Positions 1 to 12,563 are shown, counted from the first letter of the stretch. The stretch is DNA of 64,000 bases from Gerris lacustris (GCA_951217055.1 OX578276.1:118304979-118368978); one strand, 5' to 3'. Made by a program: numbers and translations. The notes: a model not told the origin generated them from the sequence alone.

Positions 1-420
1 TTAATAAAGTGTTGTTTATTTAACAGTTTCCATCAAAGTTTGCTTTTATCGTCTTCACTTAAAAAATAAAATGTAAAGCATGCTATTTTTTCTGTCTGGG
101 AGTTGCATGATATTTTCCCGTCTGAGAGGTGCATTATTCTTTTTTTTCTGTAAAGTGTTTTAATTAATTTTTTTTCTATTATTTTATGTACTTCTCAGCT
201 GTTGTAAGTATCTTAAAATCTTCTTTTTAAATTATTATTATTGTTGAAGCACTTCTAAGAATAGTTTTTGTTTTACACGTTTGGTTCTGAGCTTACTTCG
301 TAAATAATTATTATAAAAATAACTTTTTAAATCTCCTGGTTAAAAATATCTTCTTCTGGTTTATCCCTTTTCTAGTTTCTCATATACGTAGTATATTGTA
401 TAACAAGGAAGTAGTGTTAT
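1..420. other. AT-rich sequence, nothing recognised
   Basis: No open frame of note, RNA gene or repeat shared with the rest of the window is visible here. Probably intergenic or intronic DNA upstream of the first family A repeat. Confidence 0.5.
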
Positions 421-990
421 GCCGTGAAAATTCGATTTTGAGATTTCGATGGATTTACACGTTTTTAGGTCCCTTATGAGTCCAAAGGAGTGGTATTTAA
501 AAAATATTGGTCTGTCGTCTGTGGAAAAGCGTAGAGCCTAAACTACTGGGACGATTTCGATTAAATTTAATAAACATGTTCTGAAAAATCATGCCCTGAA
601 GCGAAATAGAGTAATCAATTTTAGCCCAAATTTGGGGGCGCTACCCCAAAAACTATGAAAATAATAATTTTTCGAAAACATTTCCTACAATTTTGATTAT
701 AAATTTCTAAAATGTTGTCTGCTTAAATATAAATCTAACCATATTGTAAATGGTTTTCCCGGAAAAAAATCTAGTTCCAGATAAAAATTGCTTTAAACTT
801 GGACGGTGAGAGGCCGGGTTCGATTCTCGGCCGCTGAGAAGTTATTTTGGCACAACGTTCAGTAATAATTAAATGTCACCTGTGACCACGAAAACTCGAA
901 ATTACTAACAAATAAGACACTGGACCTATAGTTATTATGTACTCATATATGAGAAAGTTTAGTAAGAGTTGTATCAGAAAAATTATTTAT
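421..990 (+). repeat. Interspersed repeat family A, copy 1
   Basis: This copy shares an ordered set of blocks with six other places in the window: a start near 'ttacacgttttt aggtccc', a 'ctgtcgtctgtg' block, 'cctaaactactggg', 'aaatttgggggcgctacccc', 'ttttcccgg', then a tRNA-like B-box (GGTTCGATTC at 817-826) and a tail ending 'atgagaaagttt'. Other copies are at 2430, 7740, 12050, 28830, 40975 and, inverted, 44470. There is no coding capacity. The B-box suggests a pol III connection, but a convincing A-box is not seen, so calling it a SINE is inference. Confidence 0.75.
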
Positions 991-2429
991 TTTTATACAC
1001 AAATAATGTTGTTAGTATACGTTTAGTTTCTTAACTGCTCTTATTATTGATATTTATCCTATGGATATTACAATTTTCGATATGGATGCATATACTTTTA
1101 CTCTTGAAAACACATATATCTCTGTACCTACGTACATAAAATCCAAATACTACTGGCTCACGATCTCTCTAAAAACTGCTGGATACTTTGACTATGAATG
1201 TTTGTTGTTCCTCTTAGCTCCTAGGTGCTTGTTAAGTTTTTTTTTCCTCGCCACCTTGATTCAAGATGGCGGTAAAAAATTATCGTGATTAGTCAGAATA
1301 AAGAAAGTTAGCGCATTAGACAATGCTTCTCAAGTAGTCGGAATTAATTACTAGGTATATTTTTTTTCGGGATCAATGGCAAAGTATATTTAACCTGGGG
1401 GGGGGGGGGGGGGTTGTTATATAAATAAGGGGGAGGAATTAAAAGGAATACTCTGTGGCATCTAGATATTCTTGCTTAGCAAAGTAATTTTATTGGCGGA
1501 TAGTTTATAAACCTATCAAATTAATAAATAAATTCAAAAATTATACTCCATAGCGAAATAAGGGAATCTAGCTGGTATTTAATTTAAATCCCATTTGATA
1601 TAAACCTAGCGAAAATGGCAAGGTTTGGTAATTTAAGTCACCTTAACTAAAATGAAAGGATTATCAGAGGTAGAAAATTCTTAACAAGGAGCTACTGAAA
1701 ATATTTGTTGCCTGTTTTCCCCTCTTTGATATTATGTCACGAATTTTAAGTTTGAAAAGCAAGTTAAATATTAAATTTTTGTTATTCATTATCTCTGTAG
1801 TCATTCGAACTAAAGCCATAACATTTTTATTGATTTTTTTATAATTGTATGACACATTTTTTTGACTATTGTAAAAATTAAATATGTAGTAAATGCATGC
1901 AACTCCAGACGAGAGGCTTATAATTCCCCTCCCCTAAAATTATATACATCCAAAATGTATAAGTAAAAATCAAGGGATTAATATTTATTATATTTTTTAG
2001 TTCTAGTTCATTTTAATTTTCTGTAAAATAGTTAATTTTTATATAAAAAATTATAAAAAAAAAATGTTATATAAACAATTTTTATATAAAATTTAAATAT
2101 CACTTTATTTCTATTTTAGCAATTAAATTTTATTTTATGCTATTCCTACTTTGTATTATGGGAACATTATTATAATTGTCGTAACAGAGTATTATCGGTT
2201 ATGTTTTATATCGACATCGAATTACGTAAAAAATCATCCCGTATGAAAGGCGGAAGTGGAAGTTAACATATTTTAAAACATATTTTTTTGTTAGCCATTT
2301 TTTGTTTTATCAGGAATTTGTTGGATCGTTGGATCACAATAGAGCAACAGATAGGAATAATCTTATAAACCAAATTTTCTGCATTGCTTTTTTCGATGTT
2401 TATGAACACGTTTTAAGGCTCCGTGAAAA
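991..2429. other. AT-rich sequence with a 17-bp G tract
   Basis: No gene is recognised. Short frames here have no family resemblance. A run of 17 G lies at 1397-1413; such G or C runs recur through the window, mostly at or inside repeats. Confidence 0.5.
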
Positions 2430-3250
2430 GTTAATTAATTAAAGGTTTTAATTTTTTCCCTGAGTCCAAATAAGTGGTTTTAAAACATGTCAGTTTAAAT
2501 CCACTTTTTTGGAGCTATGGTCTGCACAGACGCTTGGATCTAAGACTATTAAATAGAATTTAATGAAATTTGAGATGCCTACATGTTTAGATAAATTGTT
2601 CCACTAAAAATATAGGGTTACCAATCCCCTAAAACTCTATTGTGAAAAACAACTTATTTCTCAAATACAGAGCCGTGATCTCTGATTTTAAAAAATTTAT
2701 AAATGTAGTCTATTTAAATAAAATTTAACCATTTGAGTCGTTATCCCGCGATAATTCTAGTTTCCGATGCATTGAATAAACTTGAATGAGACCCCGCATT
2801 GTCAATTGAAGCTGGACTTACAATATAAACAACCACCTATGCTATTTTGGGATAAAAATTCAGTTCCACTAGGTAGGTTCCATTGCTTTCATTCATGCTT
2901 TGGAACTGGCAGATCCTCGTTCGATTCCTGTTTGGTATCAAAGCCCCTACTCGGTGTTGCTGAAAATCACGATATAATTGGGTAGCTGCTTAAGTAAAGC
3001 CGTCTGTTCGGTAGCGATGTCGTTTGTACGATCGGTTATTCGTTTGTACAGCTAATGGGGTTACATATCTTCAGGCTGTTGCGCCTCAGATGATTTTTTT
3101 TTTACGTTGTGTTAACATGTGAGGTGTGATGTGTAAAGTGGCTGAAACTCTCCTTCACGGGAAAAAGTGGTTCTTCCTACCCATCTAACTAGTACTAGTG
3201 GTACTGGCAGTACATATTATGAGAAAGTTTAGTCCGAATTTGACGGGACG
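2430..3250 (+). repeat. Interspersed repeat family A, copy 2 (diverged)
   Basis: It keeps the family A blocks in order ('gcacagacgcttgga', 'ttatttctcaaata', 'tttaaccatttgag', 'taattctagtttcc') and a B-box-like motif near 2920 (GTTCGATTCC). It ends with the same 'tatgagaaagtttag' tail (about 3221-3233) seen in copy 1. It is more diverged and longer between B-box and tail than copy 1, so other insertions may be present. Confidence 0.6.
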
Positions 3251-3359
3251 ATTTTTTATTAAAGCTTATGAATATATGAATGTCAACAACAAGAAAATGA
3301 ATGAACACAGAATGTCAACATTGACAGAATGTCAAACAATTTGTATTCCTATAATATAA

Positions 3360-3790
3360 GGTTTGTTCCAACCCCGCTATTTGTACCGTCCTTTGTATCG
3401 TCCCGCGGATCGTTCGGGAATCGTTTAGGACAGGTTTTATACGCATGCGCTAACATTGTACTGTAATAAAATCATGTCAGGTTGGAACGAGTTTAGGACT
3501 ATTATTCGCACTGTATTAAAAACATTAAGGAAACCTAACAGTTAGGAAACCTTCCTGTTGATATTTGTAATTATTGACATAACTGCGCATGTCATACAAA
3601 CCAGTACATGGTATTGTCAGAGGATCGTTGGGATCGTACAGTGAACGGTTCGCAAACGATCCCTGCCGGGGTTGGAACAGTTTCGTGTACGGTACGAAAC
3701 ACTGTCCCAAGTCAGCTTGGAACGGCTTTTATCTACTGCGCATGCCGGTGACGATCCCGCGGACGGTACAATGCTCGGTTGGAACAAACC
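3360..3790. mobile_element. Non-autonomous TIR element, 431 bp
   Basis: Terminal inverted repeats GGTTTGTTCCAAC at the left end and GTTGGAACAAACC at the right end are perfect, and the flanks carry a matching TATAA (3355-3359 and 3791-3795), consistent with a 5-bp target duplication. The interior is rich in short inverted motifs based on 'ggaacg' and 'cgatcc' and has no transposase. A partial second copy lies at 20161-20350. The superfamily is not resolved from these ends. Confidence 0.8.
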
Positions 3791-3795
3791 TATAA

Positions 3796-5214
3796 ATAAC
3801 AATTTTAAATTCCATCAGAATTGCTAAAACTGTCTACAAATAGCTGAATTATAAAAAAAAAATATGTTTAATCGTTGTACAAAAGTTTATTAAATAGTGT
3901 TTAAAAAAAAAAAAAAATTGTAAGAATATTTACTTATATTAAGTGATATTTAGTACAATTTAATGTGTGACGAATACTCTTTATATCACATGATACCTCT
4001 AATCACTATATTAATTACCTGCCAGTAATTAGTGTTGACACATTTGTAAATCACTTGCATTTATATATTTAATTGTTTCAAATAGTAAAATTCAAGAAAA
4101 TACCTTCTGACTTCTCTATGTTGCTGGTGGAGTTATGTCACGTATTTTGAAATTTATTTATCGTAATTATAATAATTAAAGGTTTTTTTCTCCATTGAAT
4201 CGTTTTAATTTATTTTTATTAGAGTAAATAAATTTTATATTTTAGTTGAACAAAATTAAACTTTATGTGTGGAATCGTAATTAAATTATACAAATATCGA
4301 AACTGATTTAAATCAAATTCTTTTTATTTGAACGTTTTGATGTACGTAGGATGGTTTTTTTATTTCGTAAAGTTAAAGGTAAAATAAATCCAATATTTAA
4401 TAAAATTAGTGATAGCTTTGTAATTAACATTCCTATTTACACTTTTCCCCTTATTGCTTTTCTACGTATTTTGTTTCGAAACGTTGCTGTTAAACTTTGT
4501 TAACGAATAGGTAATATGATTCATTTAATGAAAACCTTATTTTTTTCTATTAATTTTATAGGAAATTATCATTTTACTTTTGTACGTATTGAAATTAATC
4601 CAAGGTTGTTTTAATCGCGAAATTGTTCAGAAGTTATTTGAATTGGTATATTCCTTAAAACACCGGTTTAAATTTAAATTGCATTTTCATTCAAGATTCT
4701 CATTTTACTTCAAAGAAAAAGGTTTTTAATTTTTTCTTTTGAAAAAATTGTGTTTGAACAAACATTATGAAAAGTATCTTCCTTGGTCTTATTCTTTTCT
4801 GTTTTTATTATTCTATTATGATAATTGTAAACGTTATATAAATTTTAGAATTGTACTCAATGACCGTGAAATTTTATTTTGAAATGAATTATAACAACGT
4901 GGGAACAAAGAAGTGTTTTGTCAGTTTATCGGAAATTGTCATTGTCAATTGTTCTTCATCCCGTATTAGTTTCTAGAGCTGTTTAGTTTTGTTTGAGTCT
5001 TACGACCTGACATGGTACGATCAAGTGTCTGTTCGGAGAGAAAAATAATGTTCTCTTTTTTATTGCTTGTTGTAAATCGCGACCTTCCAGGTCCTCTATA
5101 AAGCTTGCATGTTGAAAAAAAATATGGTGTGATTGTCTTAGTTTGCTTGCTGCCGGTGGAGAAACGATGCATGTGGATTTTATGACTTAGTAATTAAACT
5201 TTGATAAGTTATGT
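3796..5214. other. AT-rich sequence, nothing recognised
   Basis: It contains poly-A runs (about 3902-3916) and AT-rich low-complexity sequence. No exon, RNA gene or shared repeat is recognised. Confidence 0.5.
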
Positions 5215-5560
5215 TTTTAGAGTTACATCGAGAAAACCAAGAAAAACCCCTAATAGTTTCGTTCCTGTCTGTCTGTCACTCTGTACGGTTCCAATAACTT
5301 TTGAATCAAAAGAGAAAGCTATTAAAGATCTTAATGATGCTCACACAGCAATAATATAGCGAACTCGAAATTATCAGCTGCTCAAATCCAAAATTACAGA
5401 TAATTATGTCACGCGAAAATTTTTAATTTTTTTTTATTTTGAGTGGGGTATTAAATAAAAGAGATTGAAGAGTAGATTACTATAATATATAACACTTTTG
5501 GAAATGACTTAATTTTCTACGCTATTTTTGTCAAAATACATCAAAATTTTGATAATACAA
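5215..5560 (+). repeat. Interspersed repeat family C, partial copy
   Basis: It shares with 17321-17700 and 46443-46967 the blocks 'ctgtctgtcactctgtacgg', 'ccaataacttttgaatcaaa', 'gcgaactc', 'tgagtggggtat' and 'ttgaagagtagatta'. The terminal inverted repeat that defines the family (see 46443-46967) is not preserved here, so this is a truncated or decayed copy. Confidence 0.7.
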
Positions 5561-6641
5561 TGTAGGTATATTAATCAAAAATAAGAGTTTTATGAAAGCA
5601 TTCATGTTTTGTTGATAGTCATTTTTTAAAAAATCGGGTTTGATTTAGAATTTAGAGAGTCAAACATTTAAAAAAAATATATAAATATTTAGTATATGAA
5701 AATACATTATTGCAGAAATGTTAATCGATAAAATGCTCCCTCAGAATATTTCAATTGGGTTTTAGATCATTGCTCTTAAGCTATGGTTGATTGACTGTTT
5801 GTGCTTGTGTTGATTGTATGTGATTGATTTAACCTTAAGTTATATTTATTTGTGTTTATTGCCACTTTGCAAAGTCTGGTCATATGACTCAATCATCATT
5901 CATAAAGAGTCTACTTAGCATTCATTAGAGTACTGTTACATATCATTAATGAATATAGATGGTTGGAGGATGGTGCATTAAGAGATCACCATTTGAAAAA
6001 AAAGATCGTTACACTAATAATTGTATTATAAGAATGCATTTTTTCAAAAATATTATTATAAAATTTTTATAATTTTTTTGATAATAGTCATGAAGGAAAT
6101 ATGAAGAATTTACGGTCTATTAAAAGAACTCTTTCTTGATTACTTAGGGGTTGTGAACGGGAGCAATGAAAAATGTATTTCATATTTATTAGCTAATAAT
6201 TATTAATTTACTACTCCAAATAATTATTCTGTTGTTTTAAATTATACTTAAATATTTAATTTTTTTCTTTGTTAAATGTAAACAAGTTAATTAAAATCTA
6301 CTAATTTGAATTGTTGACGGTCTTCAAAAGAAAATATAATGTTCCCATATTATGTTCCAATTTTTTCCCCTCTTTGTAATGATAGTTTTATCTTGTAATT
6401 AAAATGGTTTATCACAATGAATTAAAATCATTACTTGTTTTAAGGCATAGATGATTTGGGTTGGTTTACCTACATAATTTAAAATGTTACCTCATCAATT
6501 GTGAATAAAGGCAGAGAATTTAAAAATCGATATCTAAAGCGTTCTTTATCAGAAACTTTTAAGAAATTTACAAATTAATTTATGCATTGTCCGGTCGATG
6601 ATATTTTTATAAATAATGTATTGTTTTTAACTTTGTTTCAG
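5561..6641. other. Sequence upstream of the first RhoGAP-like exon, unassigned
   Basis: AT-rich DNA with no repeat or gene recognised. It may hold promoter, 5' UTR exon or intron sequence of the RhoGAP-like gene. A polypyrimidine-like stretch and AG at 6640-6641 immediately precede the first called exon, which argues that the adjacent part is intron. Confidence 0.4.
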
Positions 6642-6758
6642 TGCGGGTGGGGAGGGGGTTTCGGTTGCTGTGAAATCATGCGCAGACCAAATATTTGTGG
6701 CAGTTCTGCCAGCATCGTTGATGATACTTATAAGCCTGCCGCCTCCAGACAAACAAAG
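6642..6758 (+). CDS. RhoGAP-like gene, first recognised coding exon
   Basis: The exon is bounded by an acceptor (tttgtttcag, AG at 6640-6641) and a donor (aaag|gtaaaa, GT at 6759). The reading frame is open throughout: 12 codons rich in Gly and Cys precede an ATG at 6678, which starts MRRPNICGSSASIVDDTYKP and runs in phase 0 into the donor. Translation could start at 6678 with the upstream part as 5' UTR, or coding may extend from an earlier exon not identified here. The exon joins in frame to 9163-9361. GC content is clearly higher than the surrounding DNA, as for the other exons. No domain is encoded in this part; it would be the N-terminal leader before the RhoGAP domain. Confidence 0.6.
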
Positions 6759-7739
6759 GTAAAAAATGATTAGAAGAAATTTTTTAGAATGAAAGAAAAC
6801 ACTTTTTAACTATTATTATCTTAAGTTATAACTCTAGAGTGAATAATTAAAAAAAAAAAATAATAATAATAATAATAAAGAGTAATTTTTTAGGGGTTGT
6901 TGAAAATCTGCAAGATTCGTATTTTTCCAATCAGAGGATTTTAATTTTTTTTTTTTTTTTATCCTACACAATGCCGGTTTGTAGCCGATTCAGCTATACG
7001 GCGAAAGAAGATTTTAATAAAACTATTTAAAACTTTATTTGCTGGACTAAATGTCAGTGATGAAATTTAAACAAAGCGAAGAATTTTATTGCACAAGAGA
7101 AGTAGAAGATTTTAATAAATGTAAGATTAGATAGTGGACGGTGTCCTGATAGTGCTAATATTGACTAAATTAATTAAAATTTTCCTTAATTTTTACTATC
7201 TAAACTTTAAAACATTGTTGGCCTTTTCCAATGCTTTTCGCATTGGATGTACTCAATTTTTTGTTTAATTAGACACATGTTCAATAGATTCAAAGGCAGT
7301 CAGTCATTGGTAACTCGTAAGATATAATTATTAAACCCTGTCGAATAAGGAATTGCTCTGTTTGGTAAATTATCTTTTCCTCTTTTCTGTGAACCAGTAG
7401 CAGTTATCTATAAAAATTTTCTAATAATTGATTCCAAGAATCTTTCGTGAATCAGTTGTATTTATTTGACGTCAATACTAAATTGATTTGACAATAGTGT
7501 GAAATAGTATTTCACTTATGTTCACCTGTGCTTTCTCATCTATAATTTAGATCTTTAACTCTATTTAAATTTTTATTTTTTCGTTTTATTAGATTTTGAT
7601 TATATTAAAATCAGAAAAGATGAACTTTATGTTATACCATTGCAGAAATATTATCCTAAAGTTAATTCTATCGGAGGCAGAGCAGCACTTTATTTATCTG
7701 GTAATTATTGTAACGATTGAAAAAAATAAATAAAATAAA

Positions 7740-8060
7740 CGTTGCAGTGCAGACGCGTGGATCCTGAATTACTAGGCTGAAATTTTACATATTAGTTCAG
7801 AAAAATTACACTCAAGACGAATTCTAGAAATTAATTTTCACTCAAAATTTGCATAGGACCAAAACTTCAATTGCGAAAGACAATTATTTCTCAAAACCTC
7901 TTCCGACGACTTTGATTTAAGTATTCTAAATGTCTTCGTTTTCCTGGAAAAAAATGTAGTTTCCAAAATAGCAATAAAAATAAATTTGTCCGCACTGAAA
8001 TCGAAACCTTTAGATATTGTAGATAAGATGTGTAAACAAGAAACGTAACAATCACCTGTT
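7740..8060 (+). repeat. Interspersed repeat family A, copy 3 (partial)
   Basis: It starts at 'gcagtgcagacgcgtggatcc' and keeps the 'ttatttctcaaa', 'tccgacga tttgattt' and 'ttttcctggaaaaaa' blocks of the family. The leading 'ggtccc' block and the B-box tail are missing. It lies within the first intron of the RhoGAP-like gene. Confidence 0.55.
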
Positions 8061-8475
8061 GAAAACGTTATAAATATGTTTAATAATAAATTATAAAAAA
8101 GTTTTGTTCGAATTTGTTACACCTAGATTATTTTAATGATGATCTACGTTGCAACTTCTTTAAGGTTGTATTTTGTATTTTGACATGATCTAACTTAACA
8201 AACACTCTACAAACTGTGAATTATAACTAAAAACTTTAAAAGGCGGAGGAGTTAATGATGACGAAATTAAGAATTATAAGTTGTAAAAGTTGCAAAATCC
8301 AATAAATTAGTAAATTTGTTAAATTTAAAGAAATTAGTAAATTTATTAAATTTAATGAGAGTAGTAAATTTATCTTCATGAAGTTGGCTCATAGAGGAAG
8401 GAACTTGGTATAAAAACATGTTTAATGTTGCCAAATTTTAAGGAATAGTTACTCTTTAGAGTTCATAAATTTAAA

Positions 8476-8500
8476 ATGGAAGGCCTACCCGGCCTTCCAT
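8476..8500. repeat. Short perfect hairpin
   Basis: ATGGAAGGCC at 8476-8485 pairs perfectly with GGCCTTCCAT at 8491-8500 around a TACCC loop. It is intronic, with no known function; it may be a relic of a snapback insertion. Confidence 0.7.
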
Positions 8501-9162
8501 AAAAGGTCAAACAAATTTCGTAAAATAGAAAATAATGCGACCAAGGTATTAAGAAAATTTTATGAAAAACAATTTAATTATTAAATAGAGGAATTTCGGA
8601 GTGGTTTGTGAAAGTTTCAGGAAATTAAAAGCTAATTAAATAGAATGTTTGAAAAAGGAAATGCATTTTATTTATATTTAAATCTTTATTAAGTAAACCC
8701 TACTAAAAGAGCTGATTTATGCTTTCATTGTTTTCCTATTAGTAACACTTGAATGTTTAACTAAACTGATAAATTATGAATATGAAGATTGAGAACAGTA
8801 GTTTCAAACTTATTCATTTTAATGGGAAAGTTTGAAGTTAGTATTTAGGTTTATCCAGATTAAATAAACTTCAGTTTTAAGGGAAATTACTTGTGATTGA
8901 TTTTTTTGAGAATCTATATTAAGTAGTAGAACTAGCAGAAGTTCAACCCTAACTTAAAAGAATCAATATTTTCTAGAGTTCAATATCCAGAGACAAATAT
9001 CCTGAATTTTTGTATAGATATAAAAAATTTTAAAAAAAATTGAATGGGCACCTTAATCCGAAACTCTTAATATAATTCTTGTATACCAACATTGTAAGTC
9101 CTTTTTTCAACGTGATTTAAACTCTGGGTTACAGTTGTTCAATGTTGTGTTGAATGTTACAG

Positions 9163-9361
9163 GAGGCAGGAGGCGGTAGCGGACGTGTAAGCCTAATGAG
9201 ACGTATCCTGGGAGGAGGTTCTAGTAGTGCATCCAAGAAGAAGGATCAGGTTCAACAGGCACAATTTGGTGTGGCACCTATTGACCTGCCTCTAGTCAGA
9301 ACATCACTCTTCCCTACGCCTAAACCACTTTACAGGATGTGCTCGTATCTTCAGAAATATG
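9163..9361 (+). CDS. RhoGAP-like gene, exon encoding the start of the RhoGAP domain
   Basis: The exon is bounded by acceptor gttacag (AG at 9161-9162) and a donor G|GTTTGT (GT at 9362). It enters in phase 0 from the exon at 6642-6758 and leaves one base for the next exon. The product begins with a Gly/Ser-rich and basic linker (EAGGGSGRVSLMRRILGG, then SSSASKKKDQ) and then FGVAPIDLPLV...PLYRMCSYLQKYG. This matches the start of RhoGAP domains, where FGVPL is followed by a helix ending in a [YI]Lxx[HY]G stretch. The linker is low in complexity and is probably disordered. A TA microsatellite begins 120 bp downstream in the intron. Confidence 0.75.
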
Positions 9362-9477
9362 GTTTGTTCCCAGCTTCTTTAAAAATTGAAACAAATCATT
9401 CATTTTTAAATGAAAATATGTACAAGAATTTTCATATCACTTAAATGTTCTTATTCTCATGTGAACATTATAGACTG

Positions 9478-9561
<84 letters not shown>

Positions 9562-10145
9562 CTGAATATATAGTTTATATATTCATAACTTACATAAGTT
9601 TTGTTTGCATGTATGTAAATTTAGTTTTTGACTGAATATTCAAGAATATAAATATTTTCACTTTTGTCAAATTTCAATGTTGTAAGGAAAAAATGTTGAT
9701 TATGGTGTAATTAATTTGGTTATCACTCTGGGATTATACTCTTATCAATAGCTTCATTTGTGTGGAAATTTGCTCAGATGTGAGCGAGGGCCCCTGAGTG
9801 TAAGGCCCTACATCGTGTATTAACAAAAAATAAATAAATAAATCATGCAAGCTCCTAATCAACTACATACCCTGTCTTTGATGTCATATGATAATCATAA
9901 AGTTAGTTATCATTAAACTTTTAGAATTAATAACCCACACTAATGGAGCTTAAGTCATAGGATTGACATTTTTTCCTTTGGTCAGATCAATAATTTGTGG
10001 TCCTATATAATCTATATTATAATTTAGTACAAGTATTATTAGGTAATATTAATATAATATAACAAATTATGGATGAATTTGACTTTCTTTAAAATAAGAA
10101 GGAAATCTTAAATGTTTAAAACATTAAATTAAAATAATGTTACAG
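9362..10145 (+). other. Intron of RhoGAP-like gene with TA microsatellite
   Basis: GT at 9362 and AG at 10144-10145 bound this intron. It contains a TA array at 9481-9559 and AT-rich unassigned sequence. No separate gene is seen. Confidence 0.6.
9481..9559. repeat. (TA)n microsatellite
   Basis: About 39 uninterrupted TA dinucleotides, intronic in the RhoGAP-like gene. Confidence 0.97.
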
Positions 10146-10358
10146 GACTAGACAGTGGAAGTAGTCTGTTCAAAGGAATGAGTGGAGGTGAGGGGCTAGA
10201 GAGATTGAAATCCGAGTGGAATACTACAGGAGATGTTCGTATAGAAGATTGTACTAGTCCTGCTCTTGTAGCATCCCTTCTTAGGATCTGGCTCAACGAA
10301 CTTCCCGAGCCTTTTATTACTAAAACTAACACACAGCATCTGATCAGAGTCAATAGAA
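10146..10358 (+). CDS. RhoGAP-like gene, central RhoGAP-domain exon
   Basis: The acceptor is gttacag (AG at 10144-10145) and the donor GAA|GTAAGT (GT at 10359), a consensus splice site. The exon enters with two bases completing the G codon from 9361 and leaves one base. It encodes LDSGSSLFKGMSGGEGLERL and, further on, SLLRIWLNELPEPF. Both align with hallmark RhoGAP motifs GLFRxSG and LKxxLRELPEPL. RhoGAPs normally accelerate GTP hydrolysis by Rho/Rac/Cdc42. Here the arginine finger is Lys (codon 10172-10174), and the K and R of KxxLRELP are Arg and Asn. The fold is therefore well supported but catalytic activity is doubtful. The subfamily is not identified; FAM13-type RhoGAPs are one possibility, not demonstrated. 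Confidence 0.85.
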
Positions 10359-12049
10359 GTAAGTCTAACTTTTTTTTGTACACTTGTTGTAAAGCTATTA
10401 ATGACAATTGATCGTCATTAATAATAATTATAAAATTAAGTCATTATTAGCTATTTTCCTATTGGTTATTGTTGTAGTTATATAATGTATTGTAGATTAG
10501 ACTTTTTAAAGATTAATACTGAATAGCTTGTCACATCTGGTATGTGGGTTTAGCTTACTACTCATTACCAAAGGTAATTATAATTTTTATTATTGCTAAC
10601 CTATATTTAACCTTTTGTGTATTTAATTATACATTTACTTATCAAACGGGAAACTTGCGATTTATGTCAGAAATAAGTGCTGTCTTGGAAATGCCTAAAA
10701 ATAACTCCCTTGATAAATCCTAGACACAAACTTGACTAGGATTAAAATTTAGAAAGGTAACTTCTAACTAAAAGATTACTTTAGTTTTATGTTTGTTACT
10801 ATACTATAATTAATTATAATTTACCATATAATAAATTGTTCCTTGTTTTTCCTAATACTTTTTTTAGACTATCAAGTACACTAAACTTCCCATCAAAGTT
10901 AATTATTTTTATTTCTTGAATGCTTTATTTCTTTTATTATTATTCATCCAATCTCAACATGCAATGTCATTAAGTAATTACAATAGCATTTTAGATAATT
11001 TATGTATGGTGTTGACAAATATTTTTAATTTTTTTATTCATCTTCAGTTTCTAAATACTTCCTTAAATATTTACCTAGAGGCTATGGTGTTCACTTAATA
11101 ATTTGAAAAGAGAACAAAAACTTTGAATTATAGAGTCAAAGCTTTAGCAATTGTCATTATTAAATATTAAACTCTTCTATTGACTTAAGTCTTCTTTAAC
11201 CTTTTATTTTTCTCTTGAATTGTCTAGTTTTTATTATTTGATAGTTATAAACAGAATTGCAAATGTTTACATGAAATATTTCATTTGGTTGACTTAAGTT
11301 TGAAGTAGATATTTCTTTCAGTCAATATTAGCTTTATTTAGATCTTTAAATAAAAAGAATTACCTTTTGACGGAGAAGAACATCAACTTGCTTGGTATTA
11401 GGAGTAAATTATTCAATCTTAAAAATGTAATAATTCTTGATATATATAATCGTAGCTTATACTTGAGTAGCAAAACTAACTATTGATGGTTTATTGACAA
11501 TTTAGTATTTTTACTTTCTCTTTATGTGTAGTATTATTAAAAAAAAAAAAAAAAAAAAAAAACTTCTTGCATACAAGTCCGCAAGACAGTGAGACATTTT
11601 CATGTTTTCGCTCTGCGTAAACTACCGACATAAAATGAAATATAATTGGTAATTTATTCAAGTAATTGATAAAAGTAGATGGAAGATAATTTTTATTCTT
11701 ATCTCCACACCGGTACTGCAGCGGCTTGATTACAAACGACTAAATTTAAAGGCGCCGGCCCACCATCTACGAATTGTTAATATACCTTCATACTAGGTAG
11801 GCCGAGAGGGCTGAGAGTTGATGGCAACCTCCTGTACTTTCCTAACTCCCTGTCACACGTATAAATCTTTTCGACTTTCTTAAACCCTACGAAGCGCGGT
11901 AGGGGAAGGCAATACAGTTGGAGACTGGATTACAGACCTCCTATACCTTTCTAACTCCCTGTTATACTTTTCTGATATTTTAAGCTTAAAGTAACGTAAC
12001 GTTTTTGACTTATGTTCCATAGCCTAAACATGAAAATGTCAAAAGTATT

Positions 12050-12420
12050 AGGAATGCCTCAAAATTTGATTTTGATGGATTTACATGTTTTGATGTCCCC
12101 TGAAAAAGTATCTGTAGTCTTTAGTAAGTAGCCTGTGCAGATAGGTAGAGCTTAAACCTCTTCTGGGCCAATTTCAATGAAGTTTGGCCTACATTTTGAA
12201 AAAACTCATAACCTGAGGCAAATTTTAACTTCCAAAACCTCTGGAAAAATGTGAAAAGAAAACTCCTTGAAAACGATTCCGGCTATTATTGTTTAAAAAA
12301 TATAAACATGTAAATCATTTTCCCAGGAAAAATCTAGTTTCCAAGATATTGATGAAAATAAAACTGATTTAGCTGTAAATCGAAAAAAAAGTAAACAACC
12401 ACCTGTTGTACAATTTTGAA
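12050..12420 (+). repeat. Interspersed repeat family A, copy 4
   Basis: It carries the family blocks 'gatggatttacatgttttg', 'gtcccctgaaaaagt', 'gagcttaaacctcttctggg', 'ttcccaggaaaaatctagtt' and 'caaccacctgttg'. The tRNA-like B-box seen in copies 1 and 6 is not obvious. The strand is assigned relative to copy 1. Confidence 0.65.
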
Positions 12421-12563
12421 ATGTGTTTAAAGTAAATTGATTAAATTTGTTTTTTTTTTATTTATTTAATTTCAGTGTTACTAGTAGTAGTAAGTCCTAG
12501 TACATCCTAGTACTAGACAGGAAGGACAAACCACTTATTCAAACCTAGCATTAGGACTTATTG

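Larger units (their letters stand above)
6759..9162 (+). other. Intron of RhoGAP-like gene
   Basis: The intron carries a family A repeat copy at 7740-8060 and a short perfect hairpin at 8476-8500. The remainder is AT-rich and unassigned, including low-complexity AAT/TTA stretches (6846-6880) and a poly-T run near 6943-6960. Confidence 0.55.

Noticed and set aside
800..840. tRNA gene
   Set aside because: Only a B-box/T-arm-like piece is present in a repeat; no acceptor, D or anticodon arms can be drawn.
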